DNA of 64,000 nucleotides, from positions 62,001 through 126,000 of the forward strand of contig JAPSLO010000015.1 of the NCBI GenBank assembly GCA_031180725.1, read 5' to 3'. Origin of the DNA: Roseomonas sp. (GTDB taxonomy: Bacteria; Pseudomonadota; Alphaproteobacteria; Acetobacterales; Acetobacteraceae). Shown here one piece after another: positions 25,602-35,126 of this stretch (positions are counted from its first letter, which is position 1; each line of letters opens with the position of its first letter). A program made the translations under genes and the position numbers. The notes beneath the pieces were generated by a model, which saw only the letters and a list, made by a program, of their open reading frames with translations, ran no database searches and was not told the DNA's origin.

Positions 25602-25820
25602 ATGCTGCTGCGCTGTGCGACGGGAATGATGGCCGGCCCTGCCGGCCTGGCTGCCGGAATGGTGTTCGTAGCGGGGATGGCCACCGGCGTGGCGCTGGGC
25701 GCCGGTCTGGCGGGCGCCGCCGCCCTGGGCAAGCGGATGTACGAGGAGCGCCAGGGCTGGAAGGCCGGCGCTGGAGACACACCGGCCGCGCCGCCCCCCG
25801 AGGCGCCTATTCCGGGATGA
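25602..25820 (+). CDS. Small glycine-zipper membrane protein (hypothetical)
   Basis: A 72-residue protein with a long Gly/Ala-rich hydrophobic stretch (about residues 8-42, several GxxxG/AxxxG spacings such as GLAAGMVFVAG and GVALGAGLAGA), a charged segment KRMYEERQGWKAG and a Pro-rich tail ending PPPEAPIPG. GGAG at 25591-25594 is 7 nt before the ATG. No family is recognised; a single-span or hairpin membrane protein is likely. The last 14 nt overlap the end of the convergent RidA gene. Confidence 0.5.
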   Translation: MLLRCATGMMAGPAGLAAGMVFVAGMATGVALGAGLAGAAALGKRMYEERQGWKAGAGDTPAAPPPEAPIPG

Positions 25821-26208
25821 TTGCGGTCGCCTCGATCTCGACGCGCGCCTCGCGCTCGACCAGCGAGACGACCTGAACCAGGGCCATGGCCGGGAAGTGC
25901 CGGCCCATGACCTCGCGATAGGCCGGGCCAAGCTCCTTCAGGCTGGCCCGGTATTCCTCCATGTCCACCACATACCAGGTCAGGCGGCCAATATGCTCCG
26001 GCCCGCCGCCGGCTTCCTTCAGCACGGCCAGGATATTGCGCAGCGCCTGGCGGGTCTGCGCCACCAGCCCCTGCGGGAAGCGGCCTTCGGCGTCCCAGCC
26101 GACCATGCCGCCCACCAGCACCACGCGGCCCTTGCCCATCATGCCGTTGGCGTAGCCGCGCGGCGGTGGCCAGCCTTCCGGTTGCAGCGCGGTCAGCGGC
26201 GCCTTCAT
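25807..26208 (-). CDS. RidA-family protein
   Basis: A 133-residue member of the RidA/YjgF family, trimeric enzymes that hydrolyse enamines and imines to ketones and ammonia. Typical text: VVLVGGMVGWDAEGRFP, LVAQTRQALRNILAVLKEAGGGPEHIGRLTWYV, and C-terminal ALVQVVSLVEREARVEIEATAI. The Arg that binds the substrate carboxylate in classical RidA is normally near the C-terminal VE-hydrophobic strand; here Arg occurs in REARVEIEA. Its start overlaps the stop of the 2-aminobenzoate-CoA ligase gene (ATGA, 26205-26208). In this pathway a ring enamine/imine must lose ammonia, so a dedicated deaminase role is plausible (inference). Confidence 0.9.
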   Translation of the reverse strand: MKAPLTALQPEGWPPPRGYANGMMGKGRVVLVGGMVGWDAEGRFPQGLVAQTRQALRNILAVLKEAGGGPEHIGRLTWYVVDMEEYRASLKELGPAYREVMGRHFPAMALVQVVSLVEREARVEIEATAIIPE

Positions 26209-27845
26209 GCCGCGGCGTCCTTCTGCGCCAGGGTGCGCAGCGCGAAGCGCTGCAGCTTGCCGGTCTCGGTGCGGGGCAGGGCTTCGACGAAGACCACACT
26301 CCGCGGATACTTGTAGGGCGCGATCTCGCGCTTCACATGCTCCTGCAGCGTCCTCGCCATCGCCTCATCGGCCTGATGGCCCGGATGCAGAACGACATAG
26401 GCGCGCACCACCATGCCGCGGTCGCCATCCGGCGCGCCGACCACGCCGCATTCCTTCACCGCCGGATGGGTCAGCAGCGCGACTTCCACCTCTGGCCCGG
26501 CGATGTTGTAGCCGGCGGAGATGATCATGTCGTCGTTGCGCGCCTGGTACCAGAAATACCCGTCCTCGTCCTGGATGTAGGTGTCGCCAGTGATGTTCCA
26601 GCCGTCCTGGACGTAGTTGGCCTGGCGCGGGTCGGCGAGGTAGCGGCAGCCCGTGGGGCCCTGCACCGCCAGGCGGCCAGCCGTGCCGCGGGGCACTTCC
26701 TTGCCATTCGCATCCACCACCCGGGCGCGGTAGCCGGGCACGGGGATGCCGGTGGCGCCCGGGCGGATCTCGTCCTCCTTCGCGGCGATGAAAATGTGCA
26801 GCATCTCCGTCGCGCCGATACCGTCCATCAGCCTCAGCCCGGTGGCGGCCTGCCAGGCCTCGAAGACCGGCTTGGGCAGGGTTTCCCCGGCAGAGACGCA
26901 TTTGCGCAGCGACGAGAGATCATGCAGCGGCGCCAAGCCCGCCATGATGCGGTAGGCCGTCGGGGCGGTGAAACAGACCGTGGCGCGGTATCGCGCGATG
27001 GCAGCCGGCAGGTCCTCCGGCGGCGCCTTCTCCAGCAGCACGCTGGTGGCGCCGACGCGGAATGGGAACAGCACCAGCCCGCCCAGGCCGAAGGTGAAGG
27101 CCAGCGGTGGCGAGCCGATGAAGATGTCGCTGGGGACGGGGCGCAACACCTGCATGCAGTAGCCGTCGCAGATGGCCAGCATGTCGCGGTGGAAATGCAT
27201 GGTGCCCTTCGGCTCACCGGTGGAGCCGCTGGTGAAGCCGATCAGGCAGACGTCGTCGACGGCGGTGTCGCAGGCGGTGAAGTCGGGCGAGGCGGCCTCG
27301 CACATCGCTTCCAGTTCGCCATTGCCCCAGCAGACCAGGTGGTTCAGGTCTGGCGCCTCGGCCTTGCGCAGCTCCTCCACCAGCCGTGCGTCGCAGAGCG
27401 CGTGGCTGATGCGGGCCTTGCGCAGCATCTGACCCAGTTCCCTGGCGCGCAGCAGCGGCATGGTGGCCACCACCACGCCGCCCGCCTTCAGCACGGCGAA
27501 ATAGGCCGCGACCATCCAGGCATTGTTGGCGCTGCGCAGCAGCACGCGATTACCTGGCACGAAGTCCAGCCTGTCCACCAACACATTGGCGATGCGGTTC
27601 ACGCGCTCGGCGAGCTGTGCATAGGTCAGCGTCTCGGCCGGGGTGATGATGGCCGGGTGGTCGGCCCGTTTCGCCAGGTTGCGGTCCAGCAGTTCCACCG
27701 CGCAGTTCAGGCGGTCAGGATACTGGAATTCCGGCCGGTCCAGTAGGAAAACCGGCCACTGGTCTCGCGCGGGCAGATTGTCCCGCGCGAAAGTGTCTAC
27801 GTGGGCGCTAGGCGCCATCCCGTGACCAGAAAGCATCCCGTCCAT
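26205..27845 (-). CDS. 2-Aminobenzoate/benzoate-type CoA ligase
   Basis: An AMP-forming CoA ligase (546 residues) closest by eye to 2-aminobenzoate-CoA and benzoate-CoA ligases: early text APSAHVDTFARDNLPARDQWP, P-loop GFTSGSTGEPKGTMHFHRD, DGIGATEMLHIF, the GDTYIQDEDGYFWYQARNDDMIISAGYNIAGPEVE region and the catalytic Lys near the end in PRTETGKLQRFALR. It would activate anthranilate with ATP and CoA. The start at 27845 is supported by GGGAG 6 nt upstream; a longer frame to 27902 intrudes on the dehydrogenase stop. Neighbours (monooxygenase/reductase, beta-oxidation enzymes, RidA) fit the aerobic 2-aminobenzoyl-CoA pathway. Benzoate or salicylate as substrate cannot be excluded. Confidence 0.88.
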   Translation of the reverse strand: MDGMLSGHGMAPSAHVDTFARDNLPARDQWPVFLLDRPEFQYPDRLNCAVELLDRNLAKRADHPAIITPAETLTYAQLAERVNRIANVLVDRLDFVPGNRVLLRSANNAWMVAAYFAVLKAGGVVVATMPLLRARELGQMLRKARISHALCDARLVEELRKAEAPDLNHLVCWGNGELEAMCEAASPDFTACDTAVDDVCLIGFTSGSTGEPKGTMHFHRDMLAICDGYCMQVLRPVPSDIFIGSPPLAFTFGLGGLVLFPFRVGATSVLLEKAPPEDLPAAIARYRATVCFTAPTAYRIMAGLAPLHDLSSLRKCVSAGETLPKPVFEAWQAATGLRLMDGIGATEMLHIFIAAKEDEIRPGATGIPVPGYRARVVDANGKEVPRGTAGRLAVQGPTGCRYLADPRQANYVQDGWNITGDTYIQDEDGYFWYQARNDDMIISAGYNIAGPEVEVALLTHPAVKECGVVGAPDGDRGMVVRAYVVLHPGHQADEAMARTLQEHVKREIAPYKYPRSVVFVEALPRTETGKLQRFALRTLAQKDAAA

Positions 27846-27879
27846 CTCCGTCTCCCGCCTTGTGTTCTGCGCCAGCGAG

Positions 27880-29082
27880 TCACGCTTTCGGTGCCTGCGC
27901 ACCTCCGGCGATGGCTGGCGCGCCGTTCGACGTGCGGCGTTCCCTTTCAGCCCGTGCGATCACCACGCGCTGGATTTCCGAGGCGCCCTCATAGACGCGG
28001 AGCGCCCTGACCTCCCGATAGAGTTCTTCGGCCTTATGGCCCTTGGTGACGCCGAGACCGCCGTGGATCTGCACGCAGCGATCGGCGGCGCGCTGGGCAG
28101 CCTCGGTCGCGTGCAGCTTTGCCATGGAGGCTTCGCGTGTGATGCGTTGTGCGCCGGCATCCTTCAGCCAGGCGGCGCGATAGACAAGCAGGGCCGAGGC
28201 CTCGACATCCAGGGCGCTGTCGGCGATGGCCTGCTGCGACATCTGCTGGTCGAACAGCGTGGCGCCGAACAGCTTGCGTTCCGTGGCGCGTTCCACCGTC
28301 AGGTCCAGCGCGCGACGCGCGAAGCCCAGCGCGGCGGCGCCGACGGTGGAGCGGAAGACATCAAGCGTCGCCATGGCGACCTTGAAACCCTCGCCTGGCC
28401 TGCCGATCATGGCCCCGGCCGGGAGGCGCATGGCGTCGAATTCCAGGGTCGCCAGCGGGTGGGGCGCCGTGACCTCGATGCGCTCCGCGATGCGCAGGCC
28501 AGGCGTGTCGGCGGGCACAAGGAAGGCCGAGAGGCCCTTCGCACCCGGCGCTTCCCCGGTGCGGGCGAAGACGATGTAGGTGGCGGCGATGCCGCCGTTG
28601 CTGATCCAGGTCTTGCGGCCGGTGATGCGGTAATGGCTGTTGCCGTCCTTCTCCGCCACCGTGTCCAGCGCCGCGACATCGCTGCCGGCCTCCGGCTCGC
28701 TCAACGCAAAGGCCGCGAGCGCAGTGCCGGCACGGGCAGCAGGCAGCACCTGGTCGCGCTGGGCCGGCGTGCCGAACAGCGTCACCGGCCCGGTGCCGAG
28801 GCCCTGCATGGCGAAGGCGAAATCCGCCAGCCCTGCATGGCGGGCCAGGATGTCGCGCGCCAGGCACAGGCTGCGCACATCCAGCCTGCCATCCTCGGGG
28901 CAGGCCACGCGCAGCAACCCGGTTTCCCCCATGGCGCGCACCAGGCGGATGGTGCAGCCATCCACGTCATGCTCATTGGCCAGGTCTTCGGCATGTGCCG
29001 CGGCCCAGGCTTCCATCTCCGCCGCCCAGGCCCTGTGGCTGGCGTCGAAGAAGGGCCAGTCAAGGAAGGAGCTGTCGGCCAT
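27880..29082 (-). CDS. Acyl-CoA dehydrogenase
   Basis: A 400-residue FAD acyl-CoA dehydrogenase. Typical motifs: [15 protein letters not shown] (flavin/substrate segment), TYIVFARTG preceded by [10 protein letters not shown], the helical C-terminal domain with [25 protein letters not shown], and [41 protein letters not shown]. The catalytic base position near YEGASEIQ is present. Its start overlaps the stop of the hydratase by one base (TGATG at 29080-29084). In an anthranilate pathway it would desaturate a ring or ring-opened CoA ester; the exact step is unknown. Confidence 0.92.
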   Translation of the reverse strand: MADSSFLDWPFFDASHRAWAAEMEAWAAAHAEDLANEHDVDGCTIRLVRAMGETGLLRVACPEDGRLDVRSLCLARDILARHAGLADFAFAMQGLGTGPVTLFGTPAQRDQVLPAARAGTALAAFALSEPEAGSDVAALDTVAEKDGNSHYRITGRKTWISNGGIAATYIVFARTGEAPGAKGLSAFLVPADTPGLRIAERIEVTAPHPLATLEFDAMRLPAGAMIGRPGEGFKVAMATLDVFRSTVGAAALGFARRALDLTVERATERKLFGATLFDQQMSQQAIADSALDVEASALLVYRAAWLKDAGAQRITREASMAKLHATEAAQRAADRCVQIHGGLGVTKGHKAEELYREVRALRVYEGASEIQRVVIARAERERRTSNGAPAIAGGAQAPKA

Positions 29083-29909
29083 CAGTCGCCCCGGAAGACA
29101 GGGCGCTGCTTCGCCACGAAGGCGTCGTAGGCGCGACGGAAATCCTGCGTCGTCATGCACAGCGCCTGGGCGACGGCCTCGGCCTCGATGGCCTGCTCCA
29201 CCGACATGGCCCATTCCATCTGCAGCATGCGCTTGGTCATGGCGTGGCCGAAGGTGGGACCGGCCGCGATCTCCGCGGCGAGCTTCGCGGCTTCTGCCTG
29301 CAAGGTGTCGGGATCGTGCAGCCGGTTGAAGAAGCCCCACGAAAGCCCCTCCTCGCCGCCCAGGCTGCGGCCCAGATAGAGCAGTTCCGAGGCGCGGCCC
29401 TGGCCGATGATGCGCGGCAGGATGGCGCAGGCGCCCATGTCGCAGCCTGCCAGGCCGACGCGGTTGAACAGGAAGGCGACCTTGGTGCGCGCCGTGCCCA
29501 AGCGGATGTCGCTGGCCATCGCGATGATCGCGCCGGCGCCCGCCGCCACGCCGTCCACGGCGGCGATGATGGGCTGCGGGCAGGCGCGCATGGCCTTCAC
29601 CAGCTCCCCGGTCATGGCCGTGAACTGCATCAGCCCCTTGGTGTCGCGTTCCAGCAGCGGGCCGATGATCTCATGCACATCACCACCCGAGCAGAAATTT
29701 CCGCCCGCGCCGGTGACGACGAAGACCTTCACCGCATCGTCATGCGTCGCGGCGCGCAGGATGGCGGCCATCTCGGCATAGCTATCGAAGGTCAGCGGGT
29801 TCTTCCGCTCCGGCCGGTTCAGGGTCAGCGTGGCGACCGGGCCGGCGACGTCCAGCTTCAGGTGCCGGGCCTGGTATTCGGCCAACGGTCCCGTGATGGC
29901 GGTGATCAT
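29082..29909 (-). CDS. Enoyl-CoA hydratase/isomerase family protein
   Basis: A 275-residue crotonase-fold enzyme. Visible are the oxyanion-hole segments [12 protein letters not shown] (about residues 68-79) and [20 protein letters not shown] (about 118-137) and the region [41 protein letters not shown]. The Glu pair of classical hydratases is not clearly conserved (GLAGCDMG where many have GEP or GxxP..G), so hydrolase or isomerase activity on a cyclic CoA ester is possible. Translationally coupled on both sides: ATGA with the MarR gene, TGATG with the dehydrogenase. Confidence 0.9.
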   Translation of the reverse strand: MITAITGPLAEYQARHLKLDVAGPVATLTLNRPERKNPLTFDSYAEMAAILRAATHDDAVKVFVVTGAGGNFCSGGDVHEIIGPLLERDTKGLMQFTAMTGELVKAMRACPQPIIAAVDGVAAGAGAIIAMASDIRLGTARTKVAFLFNRVGLAGCDMGACAILPRIIGQGRASELLYLGRSLGGEEGLSWGFFNRLHDPDTLQAEAAKLAAEIAAGPTFGHAMTKRMLQMEWAMSVEQAIEAEAVAQALCMTTQDFRRAYDAFVAKQRPVFRGD

Positions 29910-30424
29910 GGCGTTTCCTCATTCGTCAGCGCGGCGCGCACCGAAAGCTTGGCGCGGCCCAGCAGGCGGAACAGCGTGGCGCGTTCCTCCGGCGCCAGCC
30001 CGTCCAGCAGCTCGGCGATCCAGGCTTCATGCGCGGCAGACTGGCGGGCGAATTCGCGACGGCCCTTGGCGGTCAGGCGCAGGCGCTGCACACGGCGGTC
30101 GCCGGGCTGGGCGCGGCGCTCCACCAGCCCCTCGGCTTCCAGCCGTGACGCCAGGCCGGTGACATTGCCGTTGCTGACCATCATGCGGCGAGAGACCTCG
30201 CCCAGCGTCATCCCGTCCTTCGCGCGTTCCAGCGCGGCCATCAGGTCGAAGCGGGGCAGGGTGGTGTCGAAATGGCGCCGCAGCCGTGTGCGGATCTCGC
30301 CTTCGACCAGCGTGGTGCAGGTCAGCAGGCGCAGCCAGAGCCGCAACTCGTCCTTGTGGCCGGGCGGGGCGTGGGCCAGGGCGGTCTCGGCGTCCACCGT
30401 GGAGGCAAGATCATCGGGGGTCAT
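29906..30424 (-). CDS. MarR-family transcriptional regulator
   Basis: A 172-residue MarR-type winged-helix repressor: recognition region [50 protein letters not shown], with the wing [11 protein letters not shown]. MarR regulators of aromatic-CoA pathways usually bind the CoA thioester as inducer. The gene lies inside the minus-strand operon, overlapping both the SDR stop and the hydratase start by ATGA. Two matching palindromes in the divergent promoter region (31180-31191 and 31242-31253) are candidate operators, so it probably represses both transcripts. Confidence 0.92.
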   Translation of the reverse strand: MTPDDLASTVDAETALAHAPPGHKDELRLWLRLLTCTTLVEGEIRTRLRRHFDTTLPRFDLMAALERAKDGMTLGEVSRRMMVSNGNVTGLASRLEAEGLVERRAQPGDRRVQRLRLTAKGRREFARQSAAHEAWIAELLDGLAPEERATLFRLLGRAKLSVRAALTNEETP

Positions 30425-31164
30425 GTCTCGCCCCCATCCACCGCGATGGCCTGGCCGTTGATGGCGGCGGCGCCGGGGGCGCAGAGCATCAGCACGGCCG
30501 CGGCCACTTCCTCCGGCCTCACCAGGCGCTTCTGCGGGTTGTGCTTGGCCAGTTCCGCGTGCGCCTCGGCTTCGGTCCGGCCGGTCTTGGCGACGATGCG
30601 GGCCACACTGTCGGCCACGATGTCGGTATCGGTGAAGCCGGGGCAGACGGCGTTCACGGTCACGCCCTTTGCCGCAACCTCCTGTGCCAGCGCCCGCACC
30701 AGCCCCAGCAGGCCATGCTTCGCGGCCACATAGGCGGTGACATAGGGATAGCCCCTCAGCGCGGCAGTGGAGGCGATGTGCACCACGCGGCCGAAGCCCG
30801 CTTCCAGCATGGCCGGCAGAACCGCCTGGGTCATCGCCACCGCGCCCATCAGGTTCACGCGCCACATGCGTTCAAAAAGCGCCGGATCGGATTTCAGGAA
30901 CGGCGCGCTTTCTGCGGCGCCTGCGGCATTCACCAGCAGCGCGACGCGGGGCAGGGTAGGGGGCGCGGTGACATCGCCCACCAAGGCGGAGGCGGCCAGG
31001 CCGCCTTCCACCATGGCGCGCAGGGGTGCTTCCCGGCGCCCCATCACCGTCACGCGGGCGCCGGCTGCCGTCAGGGCGGCCGCGCAGGCGGCGCCGATGC
31101 CGCTGCCCCCGCCGGTGACCAGCGCGTCCAGACCCGCGAGCGTGTTGGGCGGGAGCGTTCCCAT
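30421..31164 (-). CDS. Short-chain dehydrogenase/reductase (3-hydroxyacyl-CoA dehydrogenase-like)
   Basis: A 247-residue SDR: Rossmann TGGGSGIGAA, NAAG (LLVNAAGAAES), catalytic Ser in IASTAAL and Tyr-x-x-x-Lys in AYVAAKHG, then VCPGFTDTDI and AINGQAIAVDGG. Substrate is unknown; in this operon oxidation of a hydroxyacyl-CoA to a ketone is the expected step. The start at 31164 has AGGAGGG 4 nt upstream; longer in-frame versions run into the promoter region. First gene of the minus-strand operon. Confidence 0.92.
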   Translation of the reverse strand: MGTLPPNTLAGLDALVTGGGSGIGAACAAALTAAGARVTVMGRREAPLRAMVEGGLAASALVGDVTAPPTLPRVALLVNAAGAAESAPFLKSDPALFERMWRVNLMGAVAMTQAVLPAMLEAGFGRVVHIASTAALRGYPYVTAYVAAKHGLLGLVRALAQEVAAKGVTVNAVCPGFTDTDIVADSVARIVAKTGRTEAEAHAELAKHNPQKRLVRPEEVAAAVLMLCAPGAAAINGQAIAVDGGET

Positions 31165-31179
31165 CGACCCTCCTGGTGT

Positions 31180-31191
31180 TTCAAGCTTAAA
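31180..31191. promoter_or_regulatory. Candidate MarR operator, copy 1
   Basis: TTCAAGCTTAAA follows the pattern TT-N-AAGCYT-N-AA shared with TTGAAGCCTAAA 62 bp away. It lies 16 bp upstream of the SDR start, where binding would block transcription or early elongation of the minus-strand operon. Confidence 0.45.
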
Positions 31192-31226
31192 GCACCGATC
31201 GGGCGCGGCGCAACGGCGCATTTCGA

Positions 31227-31255
31227 TTGAACGGGAAATCCTTGAAGCCTAAACT
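31227..31255 (+). promoter_or_regulatory. Sigma-70-like promoter of the monooxygenase/reductase gene with overlapping operator
   Basis: A -35 box TTGAAC (31227-31232) and a -10 box TAAACT (31250-31255) are separated by exactly 17 nt, 28 nt before the ATG at 31284. The second candidate MarR site, TTGAAGCCTAAA (31242-31253), covers the spacer and most of the -10 box, as expected for a repressor that blocks RNA polymerase. Confidence 0.6.
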
Positions 31256-31283
31256 AATAGGGACCGGCACAGAGAGGGCCACC

Positions 31284-33620
31284 ATGCGTATCGCGGTGAT
31301 CGGCGGCGGACCGGCGGGGCTGTATTTCGCCATCCTGATGAAGCGGGACTTCCCCGCCGCGCGCGTGACGGTGGTGGAGCGCAACCGCGCGGACGACACT
31401 TTCGGTTTCGGCGTGGTGTTCAGCGATGCCACGCTGGACACTTTCCAGCAGGCGGATGAGCCCAGCTACCGCGCCATCGCGGAAAGCTTCGCCTACTGGG
31501 ACGATATCGAGATTCACGCCAAAGGATCGGTGCACCGCATCGGCGGCAACGGCTTCTGCGGCTGTTCACGCCGTACCCTGCTGCTGCTCCTGCAGGAACG
31601 CGCCCGCGCGCTGGGCGTGGAGATGGAATTCCGGCGCGAGGCGAAGCCCGAGGATTTCCCCGATGCCGACCTGATCTTGGCGGCGGACGGCATCAACTCC
31701 CCGATCCGGGAACGCTGGCGCGCGCATTTCCGGCCGGAGCTGGATCTGCGCCCCAATCGCTTCGCCTGGATGGGCTCCACCCGTCCCTTCGATGCCTTCA
31801 CCTTCTTCTTCCGCGAGAGGCCCGAGGGCATCTTCATCGCCCATTGCTACCAGTACGAGGCCGGCGCCAGCACCTGGGTCCTGGAGACCGACCCGGAGAC
31901 CTTCGCCCGCGCGGGGCTGGACGGCATGGGCGAGGAGGAGAGTGCGCGCTTCCTGGAAGGCGTCTTCGCCGAGGAACTGCAGGGTCATCGCCTGATCACC
32001 AACCGCAGCCTGTGGCGCCGCTTCCCGATGATCCGCTGCGAGCGATGGGTGAAGGACAATGTCGTGCTGTTGGGCGATGCCAAGGCCAGCGCGCATTTCT
32101 CCATCGGCTCCGGCACCAAGCTGGCGATGGAAGATGCCATCGCCCTGCACCAGGCTTTCCTGGCTGGTGGCGACGTCGCCACCTGTCTCAACCGTTTCGA
32201 GACGTCACGGCGCGAGGACGTGGAGAAGACGCAGCACGCGGCCGATGTCTCCCTGGTGTGGTTCGAGCATGTGAAGCGCTTCTGGCACTTCCACCCAACC
32301 AAATTCGCCTTCGGCGTGATGACGCGCTCCAAGGCGATCACCTGGGACAATCTGTCGCTGCGTGCGCCGGACTTCGTGGCCGAGGCGCAGCGCGTTTTCG
32401 CCGAGGAGGCGCAGGCTGCCGGCCTGCCCGCCAGCCCCGCTAGGCCGCCCATGTTCCAGCCCTTCGCGCTGCGCGGCATGCAACTGGCTAACCGCGTCGT
32501 CGTCTCGCCCATGTGCATGTACAGCGCCGAGGAGGGGGGGCCCGGCGACTTCCATTTCAGCCACTACACCGCGCGTGCCCTGGGCGGTGCCGGCCTGGTC
32601 TTCACCGAGATGACCTGCGTCTCTCGCGATGCCCGCATCACGCCGGGCTGCACCGGAATGTGGAACGACACCCAGGAAGCCGCCTGGACGCGCATCGTGG
32701 ATTTCGTGCATGCGCGCAGCGCGGCGAAGATCTGCCTTCAGCTCGGCCATGCGGGCCGCAAGGGCGCCACGAAGCTGATGTGGGAAGGTATGGACCAGCC
32801 GCTGGCGGAGGGCGCCTGGCCGATCATCTCCGCTTCCGCCACGCCGTACTATCCGCACAGCCAGGTGCCGCGCGCCATGACGCGGGCCGACATGGACCGT
32901 GTGCGGGAGGATTTCGTGGCCGCCACGCGCCGCGCCATCCGCTCCGGCTTCGACATGGTGGAGCTGCACTGCGCCCATGGCTATCTGCTGGCCAGCTTCC
33001 TCTCGCCGCTGACCAATCTGCGCACTGATGAATATGGCGGCGCAGTGGAGAACCGGCTGCGCTTCCCGCTGGAGGTCTTTCGGGCCATGCGCGAGGTGTG
33101 GCCGTCCGAGAAGCCGATGTCCGTCCGCATCTCCGCCACTGACTGGAAGGATGGTGGATTGAGCGAGGCGGATTGCATTGCCGTCGCCCGCGCCTTCGCT
33201 ACCGCCGGGGCGGATCTCGTGGATGTCTCCACCGGCCAGACGGTGCACGATGCGGAGCCGGTCTATGGCCGCATGTTCCAGGTGCCCTGGTCGGACATGA
33301 TCCGCAACGAGGCCGGCATCGCCACCATGTGCGTCGGCAACATCACCACGGCCGACCAGGTGAACACCATCCTGGCCGCCGGCCGCGCGGATCTGGTTGC
33401 GCTGGGGCGGCCGCATTTGACCAACCCGAACTTCACCCTGCACGCCGCCGCCCAGTATGGCGTGAGGGATGTTGCGAGCCCGGTGCAGTATGGCTGGGGC
33501 AAGGATGCGCTGATGCGCAACACCGCCCGCGAACAGGCCGACCTGCGCGAACTGCGGCTGAAGGCCCGCCCGCGCAGTCACGCCCCCTCGCCGTCGCCCT
33601 TGCCGCGCGCCGCCGAGTAG
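31284..33620 (+). CDS. 2-Aminobenzoyl-CoA monooxygenase/reductase-type two-domain flavoprotein
   Basis: A 778-residue fusion of two flavoenzymes. Residues 1-385 are a class A FAD monooxygenase ([63 protein letters not shown]). Residues about 393-778 are an FMN Old Yellow Enzyme domain ([64 protein letters not shown]). This layout is that of 2-aminobenzoyl-CoA monooxygenase/reductase of Azoarcus evansii, also annotated salicylyl-CoA 5-hydroxylase. It would hydroxylate and then reduce the ring of anthraniloyl-CoA. The ATG at 31284 has AGAGAGGG 5 nt upstream. Divergent from the minus-strand operon. Confidence 0.92.
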   Translation: MRIAVIGGGPAGLYFAILMKRDFPAARVTVVERNRADDTFGFGVVFSDATLDTFQQADEPSYRAIAESFAYWDDIEIHAKGSVHRIGGNGFCGCSRRTLLLLLQERARALGVEMEFRREAKPEDFPDADLILAADGINSPIRERWRAHFRPELDLRPNRFAWMGSTRPFDAFTFFFRERPEGIFIAHCYQYEAGASTWVLETDPETFARAGLDGMGEEESARFLEGVFAEELQGHRLITNRSLWRRFPMIRCERWVKDNVVLLGDAKASAHFSIGSGTKLAMEDAIALHQAFLAGGDVATCLNRFETSRREDVEKTQHAADVSLVWFEHVKRFWHFHPTKFAFGVMTRSKAITWDNLSLRAPDFVAEAQRVFAEEAQAAGLPASPARPPMFQPFALRGMQLANRVVVSPMCMYSAEEGGPGDFHFSHYTARALGGAGLVFTEMTCVSRDARITPGCTGMWNDTQEAAWTRIVDFVHARSAAKICLQLGHAGRKGATKLMWEGMDQPLAEGAWPIISASATPYYPHSQVPRAMTRADMDRVREDFVAATRRAIRSGFDMVELHCAHGYLLASFLSPLTNLRTDEYGGAVENRLRFPLEVFRAMREVWPSEKPMSVRISATDWKDGGLSEADCIAVARAFATAGADLVDVSTGQTVHDAEPVYGRMFQVPWSDMIRNEAGIATMCVGNITTADQVNTILAAGRADLVALGRPHLTNPNFTLHAAAQYGVRDVASPVQYGWGKDALMRNTAREQADLRELRLKARPRSHAPSPSPLPRAAE

Positions 33621-33634
33621 GCGGGCGTGCGGTT

Positions 33635-34441
33635 TCACCCGGCCTTCGCCATCTCCGCCGCGCGGCGCGCCAGGGCGCTGGCGGGATCGGCCATTGGGGC
33701 GATGACGGTGAAGTGGTCATCACCCGGCGCAACTTCCCAACTGCCGCCCCAGGCCGCGGCCATGTCGCGGCTCTGGCGGATGAATTCGTTGCTCTCCGCA
33801 CCGCCCACCACGCAGTGGATCGGTCGGCCCGGGTTGGCGCGCCAGCGCGGGGAAAGGCGCCTGGCTTCGGCTGCTGTCAGTTGCAGCGCCTGGCCGATGC
33901 TGGTCCCCAGTAGCGGCATCACCTCGAAGACGCCGGAGATCGGCATGGCGGCATGCACCAGCCCCTCCGGCAGCGCCGGGTCGAAAGCCGGCCAGTCGGT
34001 GGCCAGCAGCGCAGCCGCCAGGTGCCCGCCGGCGGAATGGCCAGAGACGAAGATCCGCCGACCGAAGTGCCGCCACAGGAAGGCGCAGGCAGCCCGCATC
34101 TGCTCCAGGATCGCTGCCAGCGGCACATGCGGGCAGAGGTCATAGCTTGGGACTGCCACGGTCACGCCCTGCAGGTTCAAGCCCCGTGCGCAATGGCTGG
34201 CGAAGCGGCGGTCCAGCGCCTGCCAGTAGCCGCCATGGATGAACATCGCGACCGGCCCGGCTGCCTCGCCCTGTGCCGGGAAGAGGTCAAGCTTTTCGCG
34301 TTCCCGCCCGCCATAGGGCAGGTCCAGCTCCGCCCCGGGGCAGGCGGCGCGCCAGGCGGCGGAGTCGCGTTGCCAGCCGGCGATCAAGGCAGCGTGGCCC
34401 GGCACGCGGGCACGGTTGTTGTACTCGGATTCAAGGTCCAT
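33635..34441 (-). CDS. Alpha/beta hydrolase, kynurenine formamidase-like
   Basis: A 268-residue alpha/beta hydrolase. The oxyanion segment FIHGGYWQALDRR, nucleophile GHSAGGHLAAALL and a late Asp/His pair (PGDDHFTVI) give a full Ser-His-Asp site. The N-terminal MDLESEYNNRARVPGHAALIAGW and LDLPYGGREREKLDLF are typical of a group annotated as N-formylkynurenine formamidase-like. That enzyme frees kynurenine on the tryptophan-to-anthranilate route, which fits the neighbouring anthranilate cluster, but no kynureninase is present here. The start at 34441 has GGAGAG 6 nt upstream. Convergent with the monooxygenase gene, 14 nt apart. Confidence 0.82.
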   Translation of the reverse strand: MDLESEYNNRARVPGHAALIAGWQRDSAAWRAACPGAELDLPYGGREREKLDLFPAQGEAAGPVAMFIHGGYWQALDRRFASHCARGLNLQGVTVAVPSYDLCPHVPLAAILEQMRAACAFLWRHFGRRIFVSGHSAGGHLAAALLATDWPAFDPALPEGLVHAAMPISGVFEVMPLLGTSIGQALQLTAAEARRLSPRWRANPGRPIHCVVGGAESNEFIRQSRDMAAAWGGSWEVAPGDDHFTVIAPMADPASALARRAAEMAKAG

Positions 34442-34536
34442 CGCCGCTCTCCGTGGCCCGCAATCCCTGGCGCGGCGTCCAACGCGAGGCAAGACGCCGG
34501 TTCCGCAACCGCGGCCGCGCATGGCAGAAGGGGTGG

Positions 34537-35100
34537 ATGAAGGTCTACCTCGCCGGTCCCGACGTCTTCCTGCCCGACCCACTGGCGATGGCGGAACGCA
34601 AGCGCGCCATCTGCGCCGCGCACGGCCTGGTGGGCATCTTCCCGGTGGACGCCCACCCGGAGGAAGCGGCGGACGGCGGCGCCGCGCCCTGGCTGCAGAT
34701 CTATCGTCGGAACGAGGCGCATATGCGCGGTGCGGATGCGGTGATCGCAAATCTCACCCCGTTCCGCGGGCCCTCGGCCGATGTCGGCACGGTCTATGAG
34801 CTGGGCTTCATGCGCGCCCTGGGGAGGAAGGTGCTGGGCTACAGCAATGTCGCGGCCGGGCTGTTGCCGCGCACCCTGGGCTTCCTGGGCGGTGCCGCCT
34901 GGCGCGACGCAGAAGGCCGCTGGCGCGATGCCGATGGCATGGCGCTGGAGGATTTCGGCCTAGCCGACAACCTGATGATCGATGGCGGGATCCATGAAGC
35001 CGGCGGCCTGCTGATCCGCCGCGAGGTGCCGAAGGCGGAGCGCTGGTCCGACCTGACTGCCTTCGAGGCCTGCGTGAAGGCGCTGGCCGGCGGGCGCTGA
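34537..35100 (+). CDS. Nucleoside 2-deoxyribosyltransferase family protein
   Basis: A 187-residue member of the nucleoside 2-deoxyribosyltransferase family, enzymes that exchange or hydrolyse the base of 2'-deoxynucleosides. The start MKVYLAGPDVFLPDP matches the family N-terminus; RRNEAHMRGADAVIANLTPFRGPSADVGTVYELGFMRALGRKVLGYSN contains the catalytic Glu in YELGFM. A transferase or a nucleoside/nucleotide hydrolase are both possible. AAGGGG lies just before the ATG at 34537. It is divergent from the hydrolase gene and has no obvious functional neighbours. Confidence 0.88.
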   Translation: MKVYLAGPDVFLPDPLAMAERKRAICAAHGLVGIFPVDAHPEEAADGGAAPWLQIYRRNEAHMRGADAVIANLTPFRGPSADVGTVYELGFMRALGRKVLGYSNVAAGLLPRTLGFLGGAAWRDAEGRWRDADGMALEDFGLADNLMIDGGIHEAGGLLIRREVPKAERWSDLTAFEACVKALAGGR

Positions 35101-35126
35101 AGCCGACCGCGAGGCGGCTTCAGGAT

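Noticed and set aside
28995-30461. 488-residue plus-strand frame over the hydratase and MarR genes
   Set aside because: It opposes two genes with clear motifs and ATGA coupling, and its translation is low complexity.
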